64,000 nt of DNA from the NCBI RefSeq assembly GCF_023053635.1, contig NC_086188.1, positions 2,001,001 through 2,065,000 of the forward strand, written 5' to 3'. The stretch's first letter is position 1. Each line of letters opens with the position of its first letter. The position numbers were made by a program, and so were the translations under genes. The stretch is from Elgaria multicarinata webbii (Eukaryota; Chordata; Lepidosauria; Squamata; Anguidae). Below the pieces are notes generated by a model, which did no database searches, was not told the origin of the DNA, and saw only the letters and a program-made list of their open reading frames with translations. Positions 1-12,300 of the stretch are shown in pieces.

Positions 1-263
1 CCTTAGAGGGGCAGGTGACTTCTGGACTGGGGCATGCATGGTGTTAACAGCAGCTACCTCCCCACATTCAGCCCCACCCCACCCCCAAAGCCATGGCCGC
101 GAATCCTGGCTGAAGCCCACAGACACTTCTAGCTCTCTGTCGCACAATCACATTGAGACAACGAGAAGCGACAACACAGCACAGAGAGGGTATACCCATT
201 GGCTGAACCGCAGCAACACAAGAGCTGTCGAAAGAGGGACTGGAATTTAATCTTGGTGTTTAC

Positions 264-392
264 CTGTACCTTCAATGTCTCTCCCTGCAAGGAGCTGTCA
301 CTGTCATCGTTTTCGTCAGGCTTAATCAAAATTGTATTACTCAGGAGATGGTTCTGTACGGCCATCAGGTACCGCAGGCAGGAGGAGGCAGC
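264..392 (-). CDS. HECTD4: HECTD4 coding exon 17 (last in window)
   Basis: Phase 0-0 exon of 129 bp with donor CAG|GTAAAC. It encodes AASSCLRYLMAVQNHLLSNT then DENDDSDSSLQGETLKVQ, with an acidic Asp/Ser stretch. The acceptor TATATTAAAG has a weak pyrimidine tract. The gene continues toward base 1 and beyond. Confidence 0.93.
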
Positions 393-3300
393 CTTTAATA
401 TAAATGAGCACCGTTTGCGTTATCGTCTCAACATTTCATTAAGAAAATCAGCACAGAAAAAGGGCTGCGTGCTATTTTTGAAACACGAAGGAAGAGAACA
501 AACAAGGAAGGGTACAAGGGAAATGTGAAAGTATTCTTTCGCTGGGCTGTCACAGCTTTGCAAAGCACTGCAAGAACATCGCAAAAAAACTCATCCACTC
601 AAGCGAAAATTCAGGAGATGTGTGGCCAATTGCTGGGTTTTGCCCAATTGACACATAGGCAGGTAATAGAAAATCAACCGTTAATAAAATGGGAAGTCTA
701 TAAGCTAAGGCTGGGTATATGCGGTGATTTTGTGGGAGCAGAGCAAAAACCCACATTATATTGCACTGGGTGCAGAATTCAGCTTCCTGAAAAGTCTCAG
801 CTTTCTTTTTTTAACACACACACACACACACAAGTTGCTAGCCCTTACGGCCGTGCAGATATGCTTGAAAGTATGAAGTGCTGGCCTGCTGGAGAAGTGA
901 CTGAAAGTCAAAGGGACAGGGCTCCACCTCTCTCCTTAACTCATTGCTCTTCCACGTAGTTAGCAAAACCACAAGAAATTATGAAATTATGCAAATAGGA
1001 AGCAATGATGCACATGTATAGAGAGGACACAGGATCCAGCTTTTGTGAGCTCTGGTTGGCCTAGTGGCCATCCAAAGTGCAGTGGATAGACAAGTCTGAG
1101 CAGGATCTGGTCCCACCTACATCCTTCTGCTAATCATTTCCTGAATGTCCTGCCAGGATCTCTATTACATTAAAGTTCAGGCTGCTTCTTTCTAACCCCA
1201 CTGGTGTTCAAAGCTTTCCTGTAAATCAGGCAATTATTATTATTTTGGAGACCCCTCATTCACATTTGTGGTGCAATGGCTAGACCGCGTGACACACTGG
1301 CACTGTGGAAATCTGGGTTCAGATCTCCACTCAGCGCTGAACTTCACGGGGGAACCATGGGCTGGTCACCCACCCTCTGCCAAACTTTCCTCAAAGTGTT
1401 GTTATAAAGATACAGGAGTGGTATGTGTGCAGCTCTGAGCTCCTTTCAGCAAGGGCAGGACAGAAGTGCAGTAAATACTATATCAGCTGCTTAAGATCAT
1501 CCACAGGCGCCCTTCTCCATGACCCCCTGCCAAAGGAAGTGAGGCAGGTGGCTACCAGGAGGAGGGCTTTCTCTGCTGTGGCACCCCGGCTGTGGAATGA
1601 GCTCCCCAGAGAGGTCCGCCTGGCGCCTACACTGTACTCCTTTCGTCGCCAGCTGAAGGCCTTTTTATTCTCCCAGTATTTTAACACTTAATTTTAACTT
1701 AAATTTAAATTTTACTGTTCTAGCTCTGTATTTTAATCTTATATCAATTTCTGCTGTGTGGTTTTATCCTAGTTGTGCTTTTTATACTGTATTTTGTATT
1801 TGTGTTTTAGACTGTTGGTTGTTTTATTATGGTTTTAGTTTTTGTGAACCACCCAGAGAGCTTCGGCTATTGGGCAGTATAAAAATGTAATAAATAAATA
1901 AATAAATTATAGCTCACTTTTCTATGGAAGTATCCAAAGTGGCTTACAAGTGAATAAAATACAATACTACATCAAATCCATCTACAGTGGTTTATCTAGT
2001 GAGTTCACAGCAGAAGGCAAGACCGGACCGATGGACTTCTCACCTGACCATTCATTCTTTTACCTACAAGCTCTCAATTAGGATTGTTATTTGCTTAAAA
2101 TTAGGGGGAAAGGAGGGTGTGAGGGAGGAGGGTTGCAATGTGTGGATGAAAGGCATTGCAAGACCTCTATCCAAGGCAAGCACAGAGGATAGTGTGAAAT
2201 AGTTGATGCTTCTTTAACAAGGTCCTAACTTTCATGTCAGGACGAAGTCGAAAAGGGCACCGGTGGTCTTAGCGGTTTACGGCCTCACCTGCAAGGTTTG
2301 GCATGTCTCCTCTTTGCAACCCAAGCACAAAAGAGAGGCCTCCCCTGAAACCTGGCAGACACGGCAGCACTGCCCTGATCATAACTGCGCCCACAAAAGA
2401 AAGGAGCTTTTTGGAAAAGAGCAAGCTGAGAGGGTGTTACTCACAGGCACAGTTGAGAGGAGCCTTTGAAATTCATCTCTGGATACAGTTTGGCACTTGG
2501 TGATTAAGATACAAGATTCTCGGACAACAATCTTGAGAATGTAGTGCAAAAGTTCATCGTTTAGTCTTTAAAATGCAGGAAAGACATGGTAAAATGGTAA
2601 GGACTTAACATGGAATTCAAAACTCACATGTGCAAATTGTGGTGCACTCAATATTTCCGGCATCCAGCCCTAGTGGCTAGCGTAATACAGACACATTTCT
2701 TTTTCACTTAACTTACACTGGCCAAGATCTACAGAACTATTCAGAAGGGTCTGCATATCCAAAGATCAGGCTTCACAACAAACTGCTCAAAGCCTGACGC
2801 CATCAATAATATCTTGATACCATCCATTTCCTTTGCTTTCCGTTTTTGGCATCCAAAATCCAACTGGGAATCAAGGTGCTAATTATTATTATTATTTTTT
2901 GGAATGCCCTAAATATGTATAAATACAGGATTTCCTTTATGCTGCCTCGTACGAATGCACAACACTCTGCTTCGTTAAAGAGGAGATATTATAAGCAATC
3001 TCCCTCAAAGCGCATTGCCTTTGTGGCTCAGGGGACCTTGAAACTGTGCTATATGTACGGTTACAGTGCAATCTTACCATGGTATCAAGTGAGAATTAAT
3101 TTTCCTGGTAGAGAACAAGGTTATTGTGAGTGTTACTGCTAAGCTATAAGGAATCTTTTCAGTGACAGCAGGGATGTTACAGTTTGTTCGTTTACTCCAT
3201 ATTGCAATTAAAACAAGTGCTCAGCTAATGTGCACTTGGGCTAGTTTATAGTTTTGGCCAGTGTTAAACTGATCATCTATCTGTTTTAGTTTTAACTTGT

Positions 3301-6300
3301 CTTACCTAGAGGCTGTGGCATATTTTATACTTTGTGTCTGTAAACTGGTCACTGGCAGCAATAAATGGCTCCTTTCAATAGACAGGAATTACGTTGTAAA
3401 ATCCCCTCCCCCAAAACTTTCAGGATATCTCTCTGCAGACTCAGGTTGCTCACCTGTAATGCTCATCATCTTCACTGCCAAATCGGTTGTTCTGAAGCTG
3501 CTCAGCCAGGTTAGTCATGATCACATCTCGAAGCTGAGCAAGCCCACTGTTTCTGTCTCCTAAAGTGGAATAATTCATGGGGGACCAGGTTATAAGTCGA
3601 CGTTGGGTTCTACTGTAAACTGACACTAATTAAAACTCTTTTTTTTTATTATTAAATGTGTACCAGGCTATGTTTTCAGGATCATGTACTTTGTTTGCAA
3701 ATTAATGTGCAGTCCAGCACTGGTAAAAAAAGCTTACCTTCCGTTAAGACCAGTTTAAGCAAGTTATTAATTTCTACTTCTCCGGGATACAGGATATTTA
3801 GACCAGAACTTAAAAAGAGAGAAGAGAGAGAAAAAAAAGGAATGTTTAGCATTTGGAAAAACAACGAAGTCTTGTGGCACCTTGTAATGTGCACTTTTTA
3901 AATTGGTATTTTTGCTACAGCAGACTAACATGAATCACAGTGACTTCTCTGGAAGTTTTTAGCATTTTTTAAAAATTGAGAATAAGAGGAAAGCTTGGTG
4001 CCTTTAAAATAAATAAAGAAATAGAAGTCCAAGTCCAGCACTAAGATACTGGAGCACAACAGCTGGCTCTTACTACAATGAAGATATGCAATTCTACACT
4101 TTGCCAGTCTGTTAAAACTGAATTTGTCCAAGCAAAATTGTCCAGGAAACAGGTGACAATTTGATAATATTAACAAATGTACCAAAATAATCAGCAGAAG
4201 TGGGGCGGGGGGAGGGGGGGAATCAGCTTTGGATCAAAACATGCATCATTATTCCAGAACTGAGTACACAGCAGTTTGTAAAGTGAGGCATGGAGGTTGC
4301 TCTGGAAGACTTTGTTCTTGCAAAGTCTTGGAATATGTCCCGTTTACAGCTGCAATGGGTTCATTTGAGTGAATTGCCCTTGAGATGTGTGCCACCTGGT
4401 TATCTTAACACAGAATTGCAATGTTACACGATAACATTCCCTTTGCTTTGGCAAAATGACAAAGCATGTGGTAAATGGAAGAGAGGAGGCCATCTTGAAT
4501 TTCCAGCTGGCTTAAAGAACAAAGTGTGCGTACCACAGAGAAGTGTCCCCAAACAGCACCTGTACCATCATTAACAGAACCACAAAGTGTCACCCTGAAG
4601 TAGATTATAGAAATATTTGCTTCCTATATAGCTTTCGCCCAAATCCTATAGCTGACGCCAGAAATTTGGGTGCTTCCAGACGAAGCTTTTATTGGGACAT
4701 CACCCTCCTTCATTCACGGAATGTTATGGGTCCGCGTCTGTGTCCAGATGACTTCATCTTCCATTCATAACCATCCCATGTTTTTCCACCAGTTCTTCTG
4801 TCTTGATTCTTACTGCAGAAAATCCATTAAGGTTTACCTGCCCAATGCCTTCTAACTGGTAGCACTAGGTGCTCTCTGCCTCTAAGCACCGTTAGACTTC
4901 CTTATCGTTTTAATTGACTGCGTTCCATCAACATGACCTCCTCAGAGTGCAAAGCCCTCGACTAGAAAGAACACTGGCCTGCAGATCAGTCCAGAGCTGA
5001 GCACTGCAGTGACAGGCTCAGACACACACACACACGAACGTTGTATAACTCAGAATGACAGAACTTGTCTGGTTTCCCAGCAAACATCCGCCCTCATGCT
5101 TTGAAATATTTCTAAGTTAAGCCAGCAAAGCACAGGGGGAAAGTTCCAGCAGCACTTGGTTCCTGAAAAATGGGGAGGGAGGCAGGGCCTGGCATGCAAT
5201 GAGGTCCATGTTAGCTCTCTTCCTTAGGCCAGTGTCAGTCCAAGGGCTACAAGCTGCTATCCTCTGGTGTCTGCTTCGTGGTTTTACTGACTGAGGCTTT
5301 AGACATTTTAATAGAAATTATCTTGAATAGGACTATAAAAATCTTTGATGTATTACAATGAGATGAGGTAACGCACCTGATTGCCAGACAGACCTCCTTC
5401 TGAATCTCAGCGCTAATCTGGTCGACTGGTGCCATCAGTAACTGCCAAAGCAAGAGGCCGGACCGTCTTACAGTGTCGCGATTCTTTTCTGTTTGGGGGC
5501 TGAAGAAAAACTTAAAAACCACCTGCAAGGACAACCGTTGGGGAAGAGGAGGAGAAATGCTTGTGTTGGAATGTGGCTTATAAATGTGCCATTACAAGAG
5601 TACACGGGAAATTATTGCATTCATATACTTATATGTCTCAAGGTGAGGGACAAAAGCAAAAGAATCCAAGGAAAAACAGTAAACCACAATCACATAAAAA
5701 TTCCCCCAACCTTCGTTAATTTAACTGTGAGCCACAAAAGCCAGAGCATACAAGCAATAAACTTCTAAAAGATGCTTAGGCTTAGTTTTTGTTTAATTTT
5801 CAGTGAGAAAAAGTTGATTTATTATTATTTATTTATTATTCCTTTATGACACATACATATTGGTGCCCATAGTTCTCCCCACCCTTGGAGGCAACCATCA
5901 GGAGCTTCTCTGATGGAGGCGTTCCAAAACTGACAAAAGTCCCACCAACATCCTAACACTGCTGCCATTCTGACCTTACTCAGAGGCGGTGTGAGAAAAT
6001 TCTCAATTTGCAGTCTCACCTCTTCCAGGCCCCACTGAAGGTGCTTGGTTCCCTTGAGTGCCCCCCCCCCACGCAAATTACTCCAGGACTGCAGATGCAA
6101 TTGCAACTAAGCACAACTGTTTTTATGATGTTATGGGTGCGTTTTTATTGTGTTCAATGCCTCGTTTTATTATAGTTTTAATCAAGTTTTATTTGTTACT
6201 GTAAGCTGCCTTGAGCGCTGTTTTTCTTGGTAGGAAAGGAAAGGAACCTCTCGTTCAAGCACTTGAGTCATTGCTGACTCCTAGAGGGATGCCTGCTTTC

Positions 6301-9300
6301 GCTGACGTTTTCTTGGCAGACTTTGAAGCAGGGTGGCTTGCCATTGCCTTCCCCAGTCACGGTTACCTTTCCCCTCAGCTAGCTGGGTACTCATTTTACC
6401 GACCTCGGGAGGATGGAAGGCTGAGTCGACCTGAGCCGGCTGCCTGAGAACCAGCTTCCGCTGGGATCGAACTCAGGCCGTGGGGAGAGTTTCAACTGCA
6501 GTAACTGCCGCTTACCACTCTGCGCCACACGAGGCTCTTCTTGGTAGGAAGGCAGGGTACAAATCAAATAAACGGACAAGCAAAGCTGAGGTGTGCCTGT
6601 CACATGCGTACACACCTGGAAGACAACCAGGGTGCAGCGTATAATGCAGGTGTCCCCATTGACCATGGCTTTCTCCATAATGTCGCAAATGCTGCTGAGA
6701 TGATGGGCTTCGATTGGATGCTGCTTGCCCAGAAATGTTGTGATTGGAAGGTTGTTACTTGCTGCCAGCAGGTTGAGCTGATGGATACACATAGCACCAA
6801 CATGGTGCAGTAATTGATTGATAACCTCGTTTGTGGTTATGGCATCTCCTAGAACAACAGCAATAAAGTTTCATATAAATGTATCGTCAGAGTTCTATGT
6901 GCTCTGTGCCTAGTACGAAATGCAAGTTATTATTTTTTTAAAAAAATCTCTAAAACGATTTGCAAACAAGATTTTCAAATAATTTGGAACATGTTGCAAG
7001 GAGGAGGAGGGAAAAGTTCGGTGCCGTGCAGAAGGCCTCAGGCTCAGTCCTCAGCATTCGCAGGTTAAAGTATCTGAAGCTGCAAGGCTAGGAAAGGCAA
7101 GGACTGAGCTCTTGGAGAGGCACTCTCTGCTGGACATAACAACATTAGCCAGGTGGCTACGTGAGCCAATGGACAGATGGTATAACGGACAGTGGAGCAA
7201 GAGAAGGACATGGAGACTGGAGTTAGGTCCCCAGTTTCAAATAACCAGGAACAGCAGCTCTTCGTATATGAGAGAGAAGGTGCTTCCAGACAAGCCCTTT
7301 GTTGTACCGTTGTCCTGCCTCATTTACAGAATTTTACAGGAGATCCAGATAATGTCTTCAGTTTGTAACCCCCTCCCATGTTTTCGCACCACTTCTTCCA
7401 TCTATTCTTTTTTTAACCAGGGAAAAAAAACTGTTAAGGAAAAGATGAAATAGGTCCAAATGCCTTTTGGTTGATGGCACTAGGAGCCCTCCATCTGGAA
7501 GCACCCAGAAAGAGAGAAACAGAGAGAGAAAGAGAGAGAGAGAGAGAGATGTCGATTTTATAGGAGGGATCCAGAAACCTCTTTCAACCTGGGGCTCGAA
7601 TTCCATTTCAGAGGAGGGTTTTTTTGGGTGGTGATGGTGGATTACTGCATTCCAAAAGGGAAAAGAGTGGGGCCAAAAGTACCCGTTTATTTTACCTTAA
7701 AGCTCTTCCTGCCAGCATTTAAGCCTTAGGAGAGGGGCTTCACTGAACAGATGGCTTCGACCTGGTTTGGCCTTTGTTAGGTCACCATCTCTTAACCTCA
7801 GTGAATTTACAGATGGAAACCAAAGCACAACACCTCGTGAGGTCTCCGTGAGAGTAAATCCTCTGCAAATTCAAATTGCTATATAAGTTAGGATAGTAGT
7901 ACCAGGCATCTGGTTATCCCAGAGCTAATGTTTGAACTCAAAAGTCCAGTATATCGGTGCCGTTCTCCTGCAGCTGTAGCAGTCAATTGCCTTCCTTCAG
8001 CGCAATTGCACAGATTTCAAAGGAACCACCCCAGAGCACTGCAGTCTGTAACTTCAAAAGCAGGCGAACTTCAAACACCCTGGTGATTTTCTTGCGTCTG
8101 ATCAAAAGAAGCTCTGGTCTATATATACCCTCTTTAACTTTGTACGAAAGTGCAGCTCTGCCCTGCTGCTTTCTCCTGTAAGGTGCAACACGGCTTAAAG
8201 GCAACACTGACCGGCCTAGGCTGCCCATCTCACATTTCACTGACCCTTCCTTTGTATGGGGTGCTGACAGCAGATTCCCCCCACTCACCTTTTGGCTCTA
8301 TAATTATATGGCTGACTCCTAGCCTCTGGCAGACGTAATGGAAGGCTTGATTCCCAGGGTTGCACCACTGATCAATATAGTCGTTTGAGCACGTCCAGAT
8401 CATGTTATTCATAGCATCGTAGCACGCACCTGCACAAAAATGACCAACAGCTCCCTTTATCAAAAGTGGTACATGATGCAAAACAAATGGAGGCACATGA
8501 AAATTTACAGATGCACTTTTGGTTGGTAACAACTCCTCTGTCTCTTCTCATACACACACACAGTGACCCACACCCCCAATTGTGATAGTGCTGCTTCGTC
8601 CCTTCCCACCAACAGCTCCATTTAGTTGATCCTAAAGGGTTTGTTTGTTACGGAGCAGTTGGAATGTTCCTAATCATTCCATGACACCTCAGTAGCTGAG
8701 AGCAAAGAAAGGTGAAACCCTTAACAAACAACCATATAATACTCAACAAAAAGTTAAGGATATATATACAGTGAAACCATAATATTTAATACACAAAGAT
8801 AAAACAAAGATTAACAATATTGCATTAAAAGTGCAGTAACATATTGCATAGACCGATGTATAACTAAAACAACACAGAAAAAGGCAAAACACGTTTCGAC
8901 AAGAGGTCTTCGTCAGTGACCAATGCAGGCTGCTGTGTACTCCTTGAAGATTTATTGGGGCTAACTTTACAATTCCCACAATTATGTGGTATAGGGTGTC
9001 ACTCCCTTTTGAAAATATGCCAGGCCTCAGTCTTTTCAAACCGCCTAGGACATTCTTCTAAAGACCATGACGAAGACCTCTTGTCAAAACACGTTTGGCC
9101 TTTTTCTACGTTGGTTTAGTTATACATTGAACTGTGCAATGTGTTATTGCACTTTTAATGCAATATTGTTAATCTTTATTTTATCTTTGTATATTAAATA
9201 TTATGATTTCACTGTATATATGTCCTTAACCTCAGCAGCTGAGCCAATGGCTTGGAAGATCTCCTTTCAATCTTCTGAAAGCCAGATTTCTTACTGCCAA

Positions 9301-12300
9301 TGGGAGATTTCAGAGACTGAAAACTGGGTTTGTGCCTGTTTGCTATTTTATCCGATCTGGGGGATAAGCCAATGAAATCACATTTTTTTCTGCAGAGCTA
9401 CCTACTTTAATTTGATGCCTCATTTGTCTCTCTACAATCACAACAACATATCCAAAGCTGGTGTTTACCTTGCAAATAGACTTATAGGTAACAAATTACT
9501 ATCGCTGGTGACAAGAAAGCAAGAAATGGTTTGCTCATGACCCTCTCCAAAGTTAATGAAAGCAACCACAACATCCCACAATGCCAATGGCTCAACCCAC
9601 TGCCACCTTAGCCCTGCTAAGGTTTAGAATGAGCACATAGTTTCAAGTAATTATTATTAACAATTACACACTCTATAACTATCTATGTTATTTATAAGTA
9701 TTTGCAGTCAATTGCTTCTTTCAATTTTCATTGGCCTGTTCTTCCTTTGACAGATTATTTCCAGCACTTTTTTTTTTTTTAAAAAAAAGTGTGTTTCAAC
9801 TGCTTAGCTGTTTAAAGCAAGCAGGTTTCTGGTTGGAGAAATCTATAATCCATTTGATGCCATTATTGCCATTAGCATCTAAAACGCATCCCCCCCGTTC
9901 CATACCTAGACCAGGAACAAGAGCGCCACGTCCCAGCGAGCTCCCGGCAGCATCGATGAGATCTGCTCGGCTTGCAAACTGCCCGTCCGATATGTTGTAC
10001 ACCAAACTCGAAGCCAGAACTTTCAACAAAGAATCTGCAATCAATCCCTGGAAAGCTCACTTTTTTCCCCTCGGGGAAAATCATTAATCATTACATGTGG
10101 GTAGTGCTTAATTCTTATGGTAAGGGATGCTGAGGCTCAAACTTAACTGGAAGCCACACCTTTTGCTAGAATTTGTGTCTCTGGGGTGGTGGAAGAGTGT
10201 GGCTAACAATAGTTACTGAACAGTGTCTGAAAGGATCACTGCACATGTTTTTAGATACTTCCACCTTTATTACCATTTTGCATTTGTAACAAATGTTCCT
10301 CTTGCTCCATGTGTCTCTCTCCCTTTCCCATCCCAAACTTTTCAAAACCTCCTCGCACCTGGTGTGGACTAGGAGCCAACAGGACAGAGTCAAAAGCCAG
10401 GATCTCTTCTCGATCCTCCCAGAGTGCAGGACACAGAATAACGGGCTCAAGTTAAAGGAAGCCAGATTCCGGCTGGACAGCAGGAAAAACTTCCTGACTG
10501 TTAGAGCAGTACGACAATGGAACCAGTTCCCTAGGGAGGTGGTGGGCTCTCCCACACTAGAGGCCTTCAAGAGGCAGCTGGACAACCCTCTGCCAGGGAT
10601 GCTTTAGGGTGGATTCCCGCCTTGAGCAGGGGGTTGGACTCGATGGCCTTGTAGGCCCCTTCCAACTCTGCTATTCTATGATAATAGGTGCTGCACAGTC
10701 AGCATCACCACCGTGTGCCACGGGCCAGGCGAGACACCGCCAGCCTCAATCCCCCCCTCACCACAAACCAATTTCACTTCCAGCATTGCAGAGGGACAGG
10801 GAGAAAATAGATGGAAAGAACACCACTCCTTGACATGCAAAGGAAAATGGTTGGTTGTCCATCTCAGGTCATTCGGCCAAAACCCTGCGCTGAAAGCAGG
10901 TTTCAGGGTTCAAACTTGGTTAGCCCAACATTAAGCCAAAGAACCACTGGGAAATAAACTAGAAGGAAGCCTCATCCCTTGAGGCCGACAGATGGAATAA
11001 ACTAATGATTTGCCTCCAAGAAAGGCAGTGCGTGAAGGAGAGAACATAGCTAGGAACTGTGCAGAATAGCAAGGAGTTGCTCCTTCAAACAAGCGACGTG
11101 GCCATTTCCCCTAAAGCCAGCCTGGTGAGAATGAGGAGTAGAAGGCAGCCGGAGGGAACTTACTTTTCAAGGATGACAAACCGCTGGTTCCACCAAAGAG
11201 CGACCGCGTGGCAGAGCTGCCGGAGCCCCCCGGAGGTGGGACTAGCATCACCAGATATGTCCCGCACGTATATATCGGAGTCTTCCGTAGCATTTTGAGA
11301 GGCAGGCCACAACTAGTGTTCGCAGCTGAAAAGACAAGATGAAAGTGGTGAGAAGCAAAGAAACACTTTTGACATGGACAAAAAGTGAAACAGAGCAAGG
11401 TTTTGAGAGAAAAATACGGACAGGTGGACAAGGGAGATTCAAGCCCAGAAGAGAAGCCTACAGCTAGTTTACAGTATGACGGACAACCTGCCCCAACCTG
11501 GAGCGTTCCAGAAGTGTTCCAACTACAGCTTCCAGGTGTACCAGCTCTGAGAGTTGTAGCCCAACACGTCTGGAGGGAACCAAGCTGGGGAAGGCTGACG
11601 CTGGGTTTTGAGAAGGAGCACATCATCCACTGTAATCATGCCCTGGTGTGTTTTGCTCCGTACAGTGAGAGACGCCGGGCTGTAAGTCCAGGACCCCTCA
11701 TATCAAACCAGACGAAGGCGCAAAATCAGGATGCGACAAACTCCTGTCTCACCTGCTTGATCCTCTTTCAGCGTGTTGGAGATGGTGGAGCCCGTCAGTG
11801 CTGCCAAGGTTGCTGAGGGAGAGGCTCTGTATCTCGAAAGCCGGCTCAGAAGCATCTCGTTAATACTCTTGGCCGAGTCCCCCTCTTTTCTCATTAGTAT
11901 AATGCGCTCCTGCAGGGGGTTGGCTGCACAGACGCCATTCTCCATCTAGTCCAACGAATCAAGGTAACACAGAGATTTAACCATTTTTGGGGCCGGGGGG
12001 GGGGAATAAACTTGCATCTGAAATCATACCTACTCCCAAAACACAAGATTGAAGGGGAGAAGCATTAAATCTATATCATGACAGAGGATACCACCACCAC
12101 CACCCATCCTGCCAGCTACGTATAGTTTTGAGCATGTTGCAATGTGAAGGTGTCGGCTTTTGACTTTTTTTTTTTTAAAAAAGATTAAAACGGCAATTCA
12201 AAAGCACGTAAGATGCAAATTGAGGAGAAGAAGAAGACTGAGCAGCAACAATCAGCAGACGATTTTAACAACCTGAAGAATAATTTGCTGGAAAAGCTTG

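Larger units (their letters stand above)
393..2444 (-). other. HECTD4 intron 16 contents
   Basis: Holds a (CA)n run at 814-832, an old tRNA-SINE-like copy at 1,262-1,412 and a well-kept L2-like LINE 3' end at 1,491-1,906. Nothing else recognised. Confidence 0.7.
6849..8288 (-). other. HECTD4 intron 11 contents
   Basis: Holds a decayed SINE (about 7,025-7,210), the second GGTGCTTCCAGA-ended element (7,279-7,505) and a (GA)n run (7,516-7,549). Nothing else recognised. Confidence 0.6.

Noticed and set aside
11111-11626. A 171-codon minus-strand frame over HECTD4 exon 9
   Set aside because: Only 11,164-11,325 is bounded by good splice sites and continues the protein; the rest reads intron and a MITE.
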